Shown here piece by piece: positions 1 through 8,400 of a stretch of 8,512 nucleotides of DNA (its first letter is position 1; every line of letters starts with the position of its first letter). A program made the position numbers and the translations under genes. The stretch spans positions 1 to 8,512 of the forward strand of contig JAUYSF010000060.1 in the NCBI GenBank assembly GCA_030696435.1. Direction: 5' to 3'. The stretch comes from Desulfoprunum sp. (GTDB lineage: Bacteria > Desulfobacterota > Desulfobulbia > Desulfobulbales > Desulfocapsaceae). The notes below the pieces were generated by a model. It had not been told where the DNA came from, did not search any database, and saw only the letters and a list, made by a program, of their open reading frames with translations.

Positions 1-987
1 CGTTTCCGCAACAGCCGTGATATCCACCTGCTTGTCAGCCAGGCGGTCGCCGAGGCAATGCAATCCCATCAGCAGCAGCTGCAGACAAACATATTCAGTC
101 GAGAGCTGACTCGGGAGGCTAGCCCGATCCCCCTGGAAAGCGGGAGAACAACCGATCTTGCCGGCTTTTTCCCGGAACGTGCCGAACAACAAGACCATAG
201 ACCGGCTATCACGGGAGGGAATCGCCCGCAACGATCATCTGAAGGACCTCGCCCTCTCCATCCCTCAGCAGCGATTCCCCCTCAGTACCCGCAGGCAACG
301 GTACACCCGTTGTCGCTTACGCACGCTGAGCTCACCCCGGAGAGAGCTCTTCCGCAGCCCGTTCCTGAAACTCCGAGACAGGCAGCTCTTGTTGATACCA
401 GCCATCTCGGCCACAACCTGCAGATCATCGGTCAGCTCCATGACCTTTATATCCTCTGTCAGAACAGCGAAGGCCTGGTGGTTATTGATCAGCACGCCGC
501 CCATGAGCGCCTGCTCTTTGAAGACCTGCGGCGGCAGTATTGCCGTGACCGGATCACCAGCCAGCATCTCCTCTTTCCCGAGACCGTTGAGCTCTCTCTC
601 TTCCAGGCCCAGCTTGTCGAAAAATATCCCGATGAACTGGCAAAAATGGGTTTTTCGCTGCGCCATTTCGGTGGCAATGCCTATGTTATTTCAGCCATTC
701 CAGCCCTTGCCGGCCAATGTGCTGCCGGTGAACTCCTCCTCGACATGCTCGAACAATTCGGCAATGAAAACGGCGGAGTGGCCAGAGAAAACAGATTCGA
801 CAGCATCCTCGCCAGCATGGCCTGTCGGGCCGCAGTTAAGGCCGGGGCAAGTCTTTCGACAAAAGAAATTGAAGCACTTCTTGAACGCATGGCAAAAGCA
901 GATCTTTTCAGCCATTGCCCACACGGCAGACCGGTATGGAAGATCTTCACCAGAACGGAGGTAAAAAAATGGTTTCACCGAAGTTAA
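1..987 (+). CDS. mutL: DNA mismatch repair protein MutL, C-terminal part (5' truncated by window edge)
   Basis: The reading frame is open from base 1, so the gene starts outside the window; 328 C-terminal residues are visible. The first ~20 residues (RFRNSRDIHLLV) fit the end of the N-terminal ATPase/transducer region. A poorly conserved Pro/Gln-rich linker follows to about fragment residue 130, then the dimerisation/endonuclease domain (about 135-328). The metal-binding endonuclease motif DQHA-x2-E-x4-E is intact (D163-E174), as are ACR (274-276) and CPHGRP (306-311), which complete the zinc-binding nuclease site in this family. By family knowledge, MutL dimers link MutS mismatch recognition to strand removal. 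With this motif the protein should nick DNA itself, as in bacteria lacking MutH, unlike E. coli MutL. The stop overlaps the start of the downstream lipoprotein gene, suggesting cotranscription. Identity is very secure; the native N-terminus cannot be seen. Confidence 0.95.
   Translation, partial: RFRNSRDIHLLVSQAVAEAMQSHQQQLQTNIFSRELTREASPIPLESGRTTDLAGFFPERAEQQDHRPAITGGNRPQRSSEGPRPLHPSAAIPPQYPQATVHPLSLTHAELTPERALPQPVPETPRQAALVDTSHLGHNLQIIGQLHDLYILCQNSEGLVVIDQHAAHERLLFEDLRRQYCRDRITSQHLLFPETVELSLFQAQLVEKYPDELAKMGFSLRHFGGNAYVISAIPALAGQCAAGELLLDMLEQFGNENGGVARENRFDSILASMACRAAVKAGASLSTKEIEALLERMAKADLFSHCPHGRPVWKIFTRTEVKKWFHRS
957..961 (+). promoter_or_regulatory. Ribosome binding site inside the mutL end
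   Basis: A perfect GGAGG lies 7 nt before the ATG at 969 and fixes the lipoprotein start there rather than at the in-frame ATG at 915. It sits within the last codons of mutL, so ribosomes finishing mutL could re-initiate here. Coupling is inferred, not shown. Confidence 0.7.
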
Positions 988-1559
988 CCAGCACAGAAAA
1001 AGACAACAGCTCATGTCCCGGGCCAAACGGCAAGGGCTGTCTGCTCTTTTTTATCGTCTGTCTGCTTTTTTTGGGCGGCTGCGCCAGGGCCCCTGTCGGC
1101 AGAATCATGGAGACCACCGCTTACTGCGGCTGCTCCGCCTGCTGTGGCTGGCAACGCGGCAGTGCCTCCTGGCTCTATCTCGATTTCTGGAATCGCTATG
1201 TAAATTACGGGACGGCGGCCGGCAGACCCTACACCGGCCATACCGCCAGCGGCACCTCTCCCCAGGAACCCCAGGAAGGTCTGTTCTCAATGGACAGCCT
1301 GCAACGTCCCTGGATGATCCCGGTCCGCACCATCTTTTTCCCCTGGTATCTCTTGCCGGAGGAGGGCACGATTGCCGCCGATACCCGCTATTATCCTTTC
1401 GGCACCAGGATGTATGTCCCGGGCTACGGCTGGGGCCAGGTCGAAGACCGGGGTGGCGGTATCAAAGGCAAGAACAGGATCGATCTCTTTTTCGGCTCGC
1501 ACCAGGATGCCCTGTACTGGGGCAGAAGAAAGGTCGCGGTGCAGATTTATTTTCCCTGA
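969..1559 (+). CDS. 3D-domain (MltA/RlpA-like double-psi barrel) lipoprotein
   Basis: Predicted 196-residue lipoprotein. ATG 969 is chosen for the GGAGG 7 nt upstream; this gives a cytoplasmic head of ~23 residues, a hydrophobic segment (25-35) and a lipobox LGGC with Cys38 as the lipidated residue. That implies export and attachment to a membrane, probably the outer one. The mature part has a TAYCGC-x2-CCGW segment (50-61) with four clustered cysteines, then TASGT (92-96), and at 134-193 the core of the 3D domain named for its three aspartates. These are visible as D138 (IAAD), D160 (VEDRGG) and D172 (RIDLFF), along with the PFGT and VPGYG turns. Related 3D domains occur in the lytic transglycosylase MltA and in spore/cell-wall hydrolases, so cutting or binding of peptidoglycan glycan strands is the likely role, but substrate and activity are inferred. 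The gene overlaps the mutL end by 19 nt and lies 55 nt before trmFO. Confidence 0.85.
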   Translation: MVSPKLTSTEKDNSSCPGPNGKGCLLFFIVCLLFLGGCARAPVGRIMETTAYCGCSACCGWQRGSASWLYLDFWNRYVNYGTAAGRPYTGHTASGTSPQEPQEGLFSMDSLQRPWMIPVRTIFFPWYLLPEEGTIAADTRYYPFGTRMYVPGYGWGQVEDRGGGIKGKNRIDLFFGSHQDALYWGRRKVAVQIYFP

Positions 1560-1614
1560 CCGACAATCCTCACCGACTATTTTTGAGGCAATTTTTTACC
1601 AGACAAGGCACACG
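1560..1614 (+). other. Short intergenic spacer upstream of trmFO
   Basis: The 55-nt gap holds a weak hairpin (CCTCA 1568-1572 with TGAGG 1584-1588) followed by CAA and six T (1592-1597). It could be a leaky terminator or attenuator, but the 5-bp stem with an 11-nt loop is marginal. An AAGG at 1605-1608 sits 6 nt before the trmFO ATG and is its likely ribosome binding site. No convincing promoter is seen, so trmFO is probably read from upstream. Confidence 0.3.
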
Positions 1615-2940
1615 ATGACTGCAATACCGATGATTACCATAATAGGCGGCGGCCTGGCCGGTTGTGAAGCAGCCTGGCAGGCGGTCCGTAGGAACTGCCG
1701 GGTCCGGTTGTTTGACATGAAACCCCATGTCTTCAGTCCAGCCCACAATTCGCCCCATTTAGCAGAACTGGTCTGCAGTAACTCCCTGCGCTCAAACGAT
1801 ATCGGCTCGGCTGTCGGTCTGCTCAAAGAAGAGATGCGGCAGCTCGACTCCCTTCTTCTGCAGGTTGCCGCCGATACGGAAGTCCCGGCCGGCAAGGCCT
1901 TGGCTGTCGATCGTGAATTATTCGCCTCGAGAATCACCACAATCCTGGAAAATCATCCTCTGATTGAGATATGTCGCCAGGAAGTACGAGAGTTGCCGGC
2001 CCCCGGAGGCAACCCAACCATCCTCGCCACGGGCCCACTCACCTCTGAAGCCATGGGCACATCTCTCGGCAGAATCACGGGTCAGGAAGGCCTGGCCTTT
2101 TATGACGCCATTGCACCTATTGTCATCGCCGAATCCCTCGACAGAGAGGTTGTCTTTCAGAAATCACGCTACGATGACGGCCCCGGCGACTACCTCAATT
2201 GCCCGATGGACAGAGAGACCTATCTGCGCTTTATTGACGAGCTGGCCCGGGCCGAATACGTGCCGTTGCGGCCTTTTGAGGAGGCAAAGTATTTCGAAGG
2301 CTGCCTGCCGATCGAGGTGCTCTGTGCGCGAGGTGCCGAGACCCTGCGCTTTGGCCCGATGAAGCCGGTGGGGCTCCCTGATCCGAGAACCGGCTATGAG
2401 GCCTATGCGGTTGTCCAACTTCGCAAGGAAAACCGTGAAGGCAGCACCTACAACATGGTGGGTTTTCAGACCAAACTGACCTATGCGGAGCAGAAACGTA
2501 TTTTCCGCCTCATCCCCGGTATGGAGCATGCCGAGTTCGCCCGCCTGGGCTCAATCCATCGCAATACGTTTGTCTGTGCTCCGCTCCTTCTCCTGCCGAC
2601 CCTGCAGCTCAAAACCAGGCCTGACCTGCTGCTGGCCGGTCAATTGTCCGGGGTGGAGGGATACGTTGAGTCTGCAGCCATGGGTTTGCTGGCCGGGATC
2701 AATGCCACACGCTTGGCCTTAGGTCAGCAACCGGTCGTCCCACCGAGCGAGACCGCAATGGGGGCTCTCATCAGACACCTGACCGAAAGTGATCCCGGCC
2801 ACTTCCAACCTTCAAATGTCAACTTCGGCCTCTTCCCGGACTGGAAAAAGAAGATTCCAAAAAAACAACGAGGCCAGCTACGGGCTGAAATCGCTCTAGA
2901 GGCTCTACAGTTATGGCAAAAGGACTTGGCAGCAGGATGA
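1615..2940 (+). CDS. trmFO: TrmFO, methylenetetrahydrofolate--tRNA-(uracil-5-)-methyltransferase (FADH2-oxidising)
   Basis: Predicted 441 residues, the usual TrmFO length. The enzyme makes 5-methyluridine at position 54 in the T-loop of tRNA, taking the carbon from 5,10-methylenetetrahydrofolate and reducing it with FADH2, unlike the SAM-dependent TrmA. The N-terminus carries the FAD dinucleotide-binding motif [11 protein letters not shown] (11-21), followed by the family signature around [16 protein letters not shown] (45-60). Cys54 and Cys230 (in FEGCLPIEV) match the two cysteines described as important in the Bacillus subtilis enzyme. The C-terminus has the typical NVNFGLFP stretch. The frame is open upstream to 1372, but ATG 1615 is chosen because translation before it shadows the lipoprotein gene and an AAGG lies 6 nt upstream. 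A second Met (1630) lacks a ribosome binding site. Identification is very secure; regulation is not evident. Confidence 0.97.
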   Translation: MTAIPMITIIGGGLAGCEAAWQAVRRNCRVRLFDMKPHVFSPAHNSPHLAELVCSNSLRSNDIGSAVGLLKEEMRQLDSLLLQVAADTEVPAGKALAVDRELFASRITTILENHPLIEICRQEVRELPAPGGNPTILATGPLTSEAMGTSLGRITGQEGLAFYDAIAPIVIAESLDREVVFQKSRYDDGPGDYLNCPMDRETYLRFIDELARAEYVPLRPFEEAKYFEGCLPIEVLCARGAETLRFGPMKPVGLPDPRTGYEAYAVVQLRKENREGSTYNMVGFQTKLTYAEQKRIFRLIPGMEHAEFARLGSIHRNTFVCAPLLLLPTLQLKTRPDLLLAGQLSGVEGYVESAAMGLLAGINATRLALGQQPVVPPSETAMGALIRHLTESDPGHFQPSNVNFGLFPDWKKKIPKKQRGQLRAEIALEALQLWQKDLAAG

Positions 2941-2941
2941 T

Positions 2942-2985
2942 ACAAAAAGGAACATCCCGGCTGCAGACAGACGGCAACCGGGATG
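2942..2985 (-). terminator. Intrinsic terminator of the - strand block, in the convergent gap
   Basis: CATCCCGG-c-TGC (2953-2964) pairs with GCA-a-CCGGGATG (2974-2985), giving 11 bp with one mismatch and a 9-nt loop. Read on the - strand it is followed by TTCCTTTTTGTA, a classic T-rich tail; on the + strand no T-run follows. It therefore most likely stops transcription of the small exported protein gene, though the hairpin could also slow or protect the trmFO transcript end. The rest of the trmFO-to-exported-protein gap (to 3039) holds only a G/C-rich stretch at 3020-3036 just after the - strand stop, with a weak imperfect stem. Confidence 0.6.
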
Positions 2986-3039
2986 GCAGGAAGAGCAGGT
3001 ACTAGAAAGGAAAAGAGAAGGGGGCCTTCGGGGCCTCAA

Positions 3040-3471
3040 TCAATTGGGCTCGCAACCACCCCGGCAATCATCATTGATGTAGCCCCGCGGGCATGGTTGA
3101 TCATAGATAAAATCCCAGCCTCGACAGTCATTATCACGATTATTACGGCCACGACCACCGCCGAAGAAATCATCACCCCCGCGGCCACGGTCACCGCCAC
3201 CACGACCGCGATCTTCAATACAGCGCCGAGGACCACGACACACCTTGTATCCCTGAGGAGCATCATCACACAGGGTTTCATACTCCTGCCCAGGCTGACA
3301 AACGCCGGCATTGGTGTTCAATCCCAAGAAAGCACAATACCCCCCTCTTCCATTATAACCGGGCGGCGGCGGGATAAACGAACCACTACAATCCCAGCCG
3401 GCCTCGGCCAAAGAGGACATGAGGAGCCCGCATACAAGCACAGCCAGTGAATACATAATTTTCTTTTTCAT
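3040..3471 (-). CDS. Small exported Cys-rich protein with Arg-Gly tract, unknown function
   Basis: Predicted 143 residues; I do not recognise a family. ATG 3471 is chosen because GGAG lies 5 nt upstream and it gives a textbook Sec signal peptide: MKKK, a hydrophobic core at about 6-20 and a cleavage site AEA|GW after residue 24. An in-frame ATG at 3501 has no such support. Cys14 lies in the hydrophobic core and is not a lipobox. The mature ~119 residues hold ten cysteines (28, 46, 58, 68, 78, 84, 116, 127, 136, 140), enough for five disulfides, in two clusters. A charged Gly/Arg/Asp tract (about 87-115) containing DRGRGG twice separates them, and a PPPPGY motif sits near the start. This suggests two disulfide-tied lobes joined by a flexible linker in the periplasm or outside the cell, but that is inference. 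It is followed by a good terminator and separated from the upstream same-strand gene by 125 nt, so it may have its own promoter. Exporter type and partners are unknown. Confidence 0.75.
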   Translation of the reverse strand: MKKKIMYSLAVLVCGLLMSSLAEAGWDCSGSFIPPPPGYNGRGGYCAFLGLNTNAGVCQPGQEYETLCDDAPQGYKVCRGPRRCIEDRGRGGGDRGRGGDDFFGGGRGRNNRDNDCRGWDFIYDQPCPRGYINDDCRGGCEPN

Positions 3472-3596
3472 ATTTTCTCCATATGTTTTTTCAGAGAACA
3501 CTCTTGGAAAGGATACACTCAGTGTCGCCTATTTTTTTCATCCAGTCAAATGAAAAAGCCACTGTGAAAGCTGCAGACAATACGGAGCTTTTCCGC
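3472..3596 (-). promoter_or_regulatory. Upstream region of the small exported protein gene
   Basis: This 125-nt gap between same-strand genes could hold a promoter. On the - strand a TTGACT (3543-3548) resembles a -35 box, but the sequence 17 nt on (GACACT) is a poor -10. A perfect 5-1-5 inverted repeat, ACACT-c-AGTGT (3515-3525), lies just beyond and overlaps that region, as an operator might. The ribosome binding site GGAG (3477-3480) is clear. An AAAGCT/AGCTTT pair near 3566-3590 is too weak to call a terminator for the gene before it. Confidence 0.3.
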
Positions 3597-5375
3597 TCAG
3601 GTAGTTTCAGTAAACCCCCAAAAAGGATAATCAAGAGTATAGGAGGCTATATGTCCCGGGCTGTGTTCACGGCTGGCCACGAGCCAAAGTGAGTTTTTCC
3701 TGTAGACAGCGTTTGCTGAAAGGTCCTGATCGGTATCGGCATAAAGAACCATGGCGTTGTCGGCACTGTACTCGATATCACCTGACCCTTTAAAGATGCC
3801 GAGATGGGGTTCTTCCCTGTATGTTCCGTCTCCCCCTCTGCCAAGCTCAGAGATAATCAGAAAAGAGACCTGCAGCTCATCACGGATGGCCTCCAGTTGC
3901 CGCAACCAGGCATCAATACCAGTGCGTCGTTCGGAAAAATCCTTAAACGGCAGCTTATGCAGACTGTCAATCACCACCACCGTATAGTCTCTCGCCGTCT
4001 CGTGTCGGATGAAATCAATATGTCGACGCATCAGTTCCGGTGTCAGTTTGCGGTCATTCACCACCCTGAAGGTTGTCAGCATCCTGCGAATAGTTGTGCA
4101 GGCTTCATCATATTGATTCCGTTCCTCATGGGTCCAGTTTGTGTTCCGCAATACGGCGGTCTCCATTCTGCTCAGACGACTGAGAGTCCGCTGATAGATC
4201 TTCTGTCGTCCGTTTTCAAAGTCATAGTACAGGACCGGGATACCCCGCAAGGCCATCTCTGTGGCAATCTGGATCATAAAGAGTGATTTCCCGACCTTGG
4301 GGGCGCCACCGATAATATTGATGCCATGGATACCATCGAGGGCGGCATCAAGACGGGAAAACCCAGAGAGCAGACCGGTATAAGCGCTCTCCTGTTGTTC
4401 TGTCAGACGCCGCAGAAATCTCTGATGCTCGGCCTGCGGACTGGCAAAGGGGGAAAAAGTCCGTGAGGACTGGATCATGGCCGAGATCGAATTGCGAAAT
4501 TCGCTGCCCTTATCCTTGGCCAGTTGCAGGAGGCTGTAATTCCTGGGGAGTCCAACCGGCCAACGGAGAAGACGCACCTTGTAGCCAACGCGAGCGGCAA
4601 GTGCCCTGGCGGCCGTTTCCGACTCGCCTGAATTCGGTGTGACTATGAAAAGAGTCCGTACAAAGGAAAAAAGATCCGGATCAAGGGTGTGGAAATTACT
4701 CGGGAAGGGTATCGCTATCCCTGGGAATCCCAACTGTTTGAGTGGTAGCAGGTTGTTTTCCCCTTCACAGAGGAAGAGGGCACCATTTTCACAGCACTGG
4801 AGATCCCGGACGTTAAAAATCTGAAACTGTTCGGTGGCAAACCTCTCGTTGCCATGCCAGAAAAAATCCTGCGGTCGCTCGGGAAAGACGCAGCGCGCGG
4901 CATAGCAATTGTCGTCAGTCTGAAAATAAGGGTAGACAAGATAACGGCCATTGTAGCCGATCTGCAACTCGGCAATGACCGCGGCGGATACCCCGGCAGC
5001 GCTAAAGTCCGCCAGGAGGGTATCGGTCAACCGGTCATGATATTTCTGTATTTCCGTGTTGATATTGACAATCGGATAGTCAACGTTCTGGGAGAGTAAT
5101 TCCCGGTCTGGATCGAACCCAGGGACCTCGGCGGGATCAATGTTGGCAAGGCGGGCAAACCAGAGGGGAAAACCGCCGGGAACACAGCGGTTCAGGCAAC
5201 GAAAATAACCGTGAAAAGGCCCATCCTGGTTGAGAAAAACCACCAGGCGTCCGCCAGGATCAAAACCCCTATCCTGACAGAACGGGCAATCCGCCGTAAG
5301 CGAAGTCTTCTCCAGCCGTCCCGCAGGCAGATGCTTGAGATAAAAAGCCGTTATCCCGTCACCAGGAAGCGCCAT
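3597..5375 (-). CDS. Primase-type zinc ribbon / degenerate Toprim / DnaB-RecA-like ATPase protein
   Basis: Predicted 592 residues from ATG 5375; an ATG two codons upstream (5381) is possible, and numbering here counts from it. Domain order resembles phage T7 gp4 and other primase-helicases. A four-Cys zinc ribbon (C32-x2-C35 ... C62-x3-C66) resembles the CHC2 finger of DnaG. A Toprim-like region (about 200-290) follows, with LCEGENN keeping the glutamate motif (E206) but TPNSGES where primases have the acidic DxD. Then comes a DnaB/KaiC-type ATPase (about 335-590) with Walker A GAPKVGKS (359-366), Walker B VVVIDS (468-473), SELGR (511-515) and GSGDIEYSADNAMVLY (532-547), the last matching the DnaB SGSIEQDAD segment. 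The ATPase looks active and may bind or move along DNA, while primer synthesis is probably lost; both are inferences. No phage gene lies nearby, although descent from a phage or plasmid primase-helicase is plausible. It lies about 90 nt after the HEAT/PilZ gene on the same strand. Confidence 0.8.
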   Translation of the reverse strand: MALPGDGITAFYLKHLPAGRLEKTSLTADCPFCQDRGFDPGGRLVVFLNQDGPFHGYFRCLNRCVPGGFPLWFARLANIDPAEVPGFDPDRELLSQNVDYPIVNINTEIQKYHDRLTDTLLADFSAAGVSAAVIAELQIGYNGRYLVYPYFQTDDNCYAARCVFPERPQDFFWHGNERFATEQFQIFNVRDLQCCENGALFLCEGENNLLPLKQLGFPGIAIPFPSNFHTLDPDLFSFVRTLFIVTPNSGESETAARALAARVGYKVRLLRWPVGLPRNYSLLQLAKDKGSEFRNSISAMIQSSRTFSPFASPQAEHQRFLRRLTEQQESAYTGLLSGFSRLDAALDGIHGINIIGGAPKVGKSLFMIQIATEMALRGIPVLYYDFENGRQKIYQRTLSRLSRMETAVLRNTNWTHEERNQYDEACTTIRRMLTTFRVVNDRKLTPELMRRHIDFIRHETARDYTVVVIDSLHKLPFKDFSERRTGIDAWLRQLEAIRDELQVSFLIISELGRGGDGTYREEPHLGIFKGSGDIEYSADNAMVLYADTDQDLSANAVYRKNSLWLVASREHSPGHIASYTLDYPFWGFTETT

Positions 5376-5382
5376 AGACATA

Positions 5383-5387
5383 CCCTT
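5383..5387 (-). promoter_or_regulatory. Ribosome binding site that decides the ATPase gene start
   Basis: On the - strand AAGGG lies 7 nt before the ATG at 5375 but only 1 nt before the ATG at 5381. The spacing favours the downstream ATG, shortening the protein by two residues. Confidence 0.5.
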
Positions 5388-5422
5388 TTCACAAAAAAGA
5401 TCTTACGCCAGGATGTTGGACC

Positions 5423-5449
5423 TACCGTTCAGCCGAGAGGTTACCGTTC
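5423..5449 (-). repeat. Pair of 8-bp direct repeats in the gap before the ATPase gene
   Basis: TACCGTTC occurs at 5423-5430 and 5442-5449 (GAACGGTA on the - strand), a 19-nt period, in the gap between the HEAT/PilZ gene and the ATPase gene. Two spaced copies about 40 nt before a start could be a regulator site, but no good -35/-10 pair is visible beside them (only TAAGAT as a partial -10), and a chance repeat cannot be excluded. Confidence 0.3.
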
Positions 5450-5466
5450 CGTCTATCGAGGCTGCT

Positions 5467-8400
5467 CTACCGCCCTTCGAGAGACAGCTGGAGAACTCGC
5501 TGCAATTCATGGTGATGCATCGCTTCCTCGAATCTGACATGCACAGAATATTCATTTTCCATGGCATGATAGCCTCTTACGGCCACGATAACGCCCTGAC
5601 GACCGGCAGCATGCTCTGCAATCTCACTGCCAGGCAGGAGAACCCGGACACCTCGCCCAAGCAATAACCGGGCATTTTCTTTTTTGGATATACGGATAAA
5701 AAAGGAGACACCTCCTGCCGAAACATCCGAAAGATCACCTTTGGTGCTCACTCCGGTGTTCTGCTTCTCGTCGTTCAGAAGGATAGCCGTGATTCTGCCG
5801 TTGATCTTTGTTCGTTTGAATCTCCGGCGATCCTTCTCGGATCTCTTGAAAAAATTCTCAACACGCTCAAAGTTGCGGCAAAAATCATTCAGTTTTGACT
5901 CTAGTGTTGGATATTCATCCTTCCAACGCTCAAGGTTTTCAAGACGTAATGCGGAAATTTCTGAAGAGCCAAGGCTTGCAGCCGAAATAGTCCAGACCGA
6001 TGCATCAAAAAAGGCCCCCGCCCCCAGAACCTCACCCTGGATCATGGTCTTCACCAGGACATCACTCCCTTCCTCTCGGAAAAAGAGCTTAACCTTGCCG
6101 GAGTTGATGAAAAACAGCGAGGTCTGCAATGCCCCCTGGTTTACAATAATCTCCTCATTCTCATACCGCCGATGTTCAAAACAATGGTAGAGAGTACTGA
6201 ACTCGTCTGTCGTGAGAATATCGTAGAGCCCCATCCAAATCTCAAGATGTCCCTTGTCAATTGCCGCCCTCTTTTCTTCCTCAATGAGTTCAGCAGCCCT
6301 GATTATCTCGCTCAGCGCCATTGCATCGATCTCGATCAGCCAGTCACGCAGTTGCTCCGCCTGATTGAATTTGCGCAACCTGGCCGTCCGACCGATGAGC
6401 TCCAAAACCAGTTTTTTGGCGGAGTCCACCTTCCCTTGGGCAAGAAAGGTCCGGACAGCCTGTTCCTCCGGTAGACTGGTTATACTCTTACTCTCAGACG
6501 GTATCTTCTGATTGGTCTGCACGGCCTTGCGGGTAGCTTCTTTGCGCAGTTGATTGGCCTGCACATGGCGCTTTTTGTCAGGCTTCTGCTCTGATTCAAT
6601 CAAAGCCAAGGCCTCTTCGGCAGCGCTCCAGACATCTTGCCCGATTTTTTTCCCGGACCGTTTGCCTTTTAAGAGCAGGAATTTCTGCAGGCTCTCTAGA
6701 GCCGGCGGGAAAGGGCAACGCCCAAGAACCTGACAGATCTGCAAAAGAAGGGTATCTCGAATGTCCGGTGAAAAATGTTCCTGATCTCCGAGCAGACCAG
6801 CGAGAACCGTTGCCACCTCCTCATCGCAAAAGGGAATGAGTGCCTTGATAACATCCGGCTTCATTACTTCACTCGCTTTCTCAACCAATTGCACGAGTAC
6901 CTGCTTCCTGTCCTTGCCGCTGATCTTATACAGGCAGATAAAGGCTTCTCTTTGCACCCGCAGATCATCATGGCTGAGAAACGGCATGACATTGACCACA
7001 TGCTGTTCTCCACCTGTCTCCGCCAGCAGCTTGATGAGATTGCGTTTGCCATACCAGGGCATCGGTTCCGGCAGACGTCTTAGGAGGAAGGTCGGCAGTA
7101 TCTGGCCGGCATACGTCAAAAGATCAATGATCTTGATACGATCTTCAGTCTTATCTGAAGCCTGCAGGGCGTCAAGCAGGAACCGGATAACAACCGCGCC
7201 CTGCATGATCAATCGCCGACTAATCAGTTCATTCGTCGGATTTTCAAGACATTCCCTGAGCAATTGCGGTAAGCTTGATTTATCAATGCCCTTATCCTGC
7301 ACCCGACCAACCAGGGCCCTGACAGGAGGGGATTTTTTTAATATATCGATACGGATCTGATAGAAGGTCTCAAGAATCCTGTCACCTGTAGCAATATCAC
7401 CTTTCGTCCAAGCCTGCGACATAATGGCCTGAAGAATATTGGCGATCTTTTCAAAAACGAAGTCTCCCGCATCGGCCTTGCGGAACCAGGAAAGCAGGGA
7501 CTCCGAAACACTGGCCAGCATATCCCAGCGATTCGCAGCAACGAGATTTTCGCCGATGATCGCAAGGCTTCGGGCTATCCTGACCTGCGTTGCAGCATCA
7601 CCGTCACGAAGTTGATCGTTGAGAATGATAAGGATGGCTGCAACGTCTTCCATTTTGCCATCGGCAATCATCTGCTGCAGCACACCGGGAATTCCCATGG
7701 CCAGTTCATCATTCTGCAGGGCACTGAGATTTCCCAGAAGAAGGGACTGCAGTCCTGTCTGAACTCTTTTAGCCTGCCGGTCCTTCTCGCCGGATTCCAT
7801 GATGCTTTTAGCCTTTTCAAGGCCCAGAAAATGTCGCCCTTTACCGGTGCTAAGCAGTTTGGAGAGCGTCTTGCCCACCAATTGCACCTGTGGAGCGTTT
7901 CTGTCGCCGGTCAGACGCTGCCTGGTCGCCTGTTCCCTAAAAAAAGCCACAATACTGCCAAAAACGGCAGTATCAGCCTGACTCACAAGGGCATCAAAAA
8001 ATAACGAACCGAATCCTTCGGGATAGTGCTGCACCAGCAGTACAGTCAGGGCTGACTCCTTGAGCCCACGAAGAAGCAGGGCAGCGGTATGCATCGCCAC
8101 GATACGCAGATTTTTGGTTTCGATAAGTGCCTGGATATTCTCGAGCATCGTCGGAAAAACAGGAGAGACCGTCAGGCTTTTCTGACCTTGAACGTCAATG
8201 AGTATACGGGCAACGCCAGCGGCCAGCATCTCAACAGCCTTCTCCGGTTCCGCCAGCATGGCTCTCAGTTCATCGACAACCGGCTTGACCTGTTGCTCAC
8301 CGCAGAGATAGGCAAGATACTCCTCCCGAACATGAGGAATCTGGACCGCTACCGCCGACGCCTCGTCTTCGACCGCATCCTGTTGTGCTGAAGTAAATTG

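Noticed and set aside
915..968. Earlier in-frame ATG for the lipoprotein
   Set aside because: No ribosome binding site, and it would sit deeper inside mutL; the ATG at 969 has an ideal GGAGG.
1372..1614. In-frame 5' extension of trmFO
   Set aside because: The extra 81 codons overlap the lipoprotein gene in another frame and look like its shadow; ATG 1615 gives the normal family length and N-terminal FAD motif.
3019..3037. GGCC-rich stretch after the - strand stop as a second terminator
   Set aside because: The stem needs a bulge and has only about four pairs; the tail is C/T mixed. The hairpin at 2953-2985 is far better.
2983..3450. Open frame on the + strand opposite the exported protein gene
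   Set aside because: It is Thr/Ile-rich low-complexity translation produced by the complementary strand of the Gly/Arg codons; no ribosome site or domain is seen.
3430..3471. Lipobox in the exported protein (Cys14)
   Set aside because: Residues before Cys14 are LV rather than the small residues a lipobox needs, and a clear signal peptidase I site follows at residue 24.
3472..3501. Earlier ATG (3501) for the exported protein
   Set aside because: It would place ten extra polar residues before a textbook signal peptide and lacks the GGAG found before 3471.
3566..3592. AAAGCT/AGCTTT inverted repeat as terminator of the ATPase gene
   Set aside because: The stem is only six mostly A-T pairs with a 13-nt loop, and there is no proper T-run directly after it on the - strand.
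5684..6190. Long frames on the + strand opposite the large PilZ protein gene (for example 5684-6190 and 6836-7360)
   Set aside because: They are scattered antisense frames without domains or ribosome sites, while the - strand frame shows clear domains throughout.
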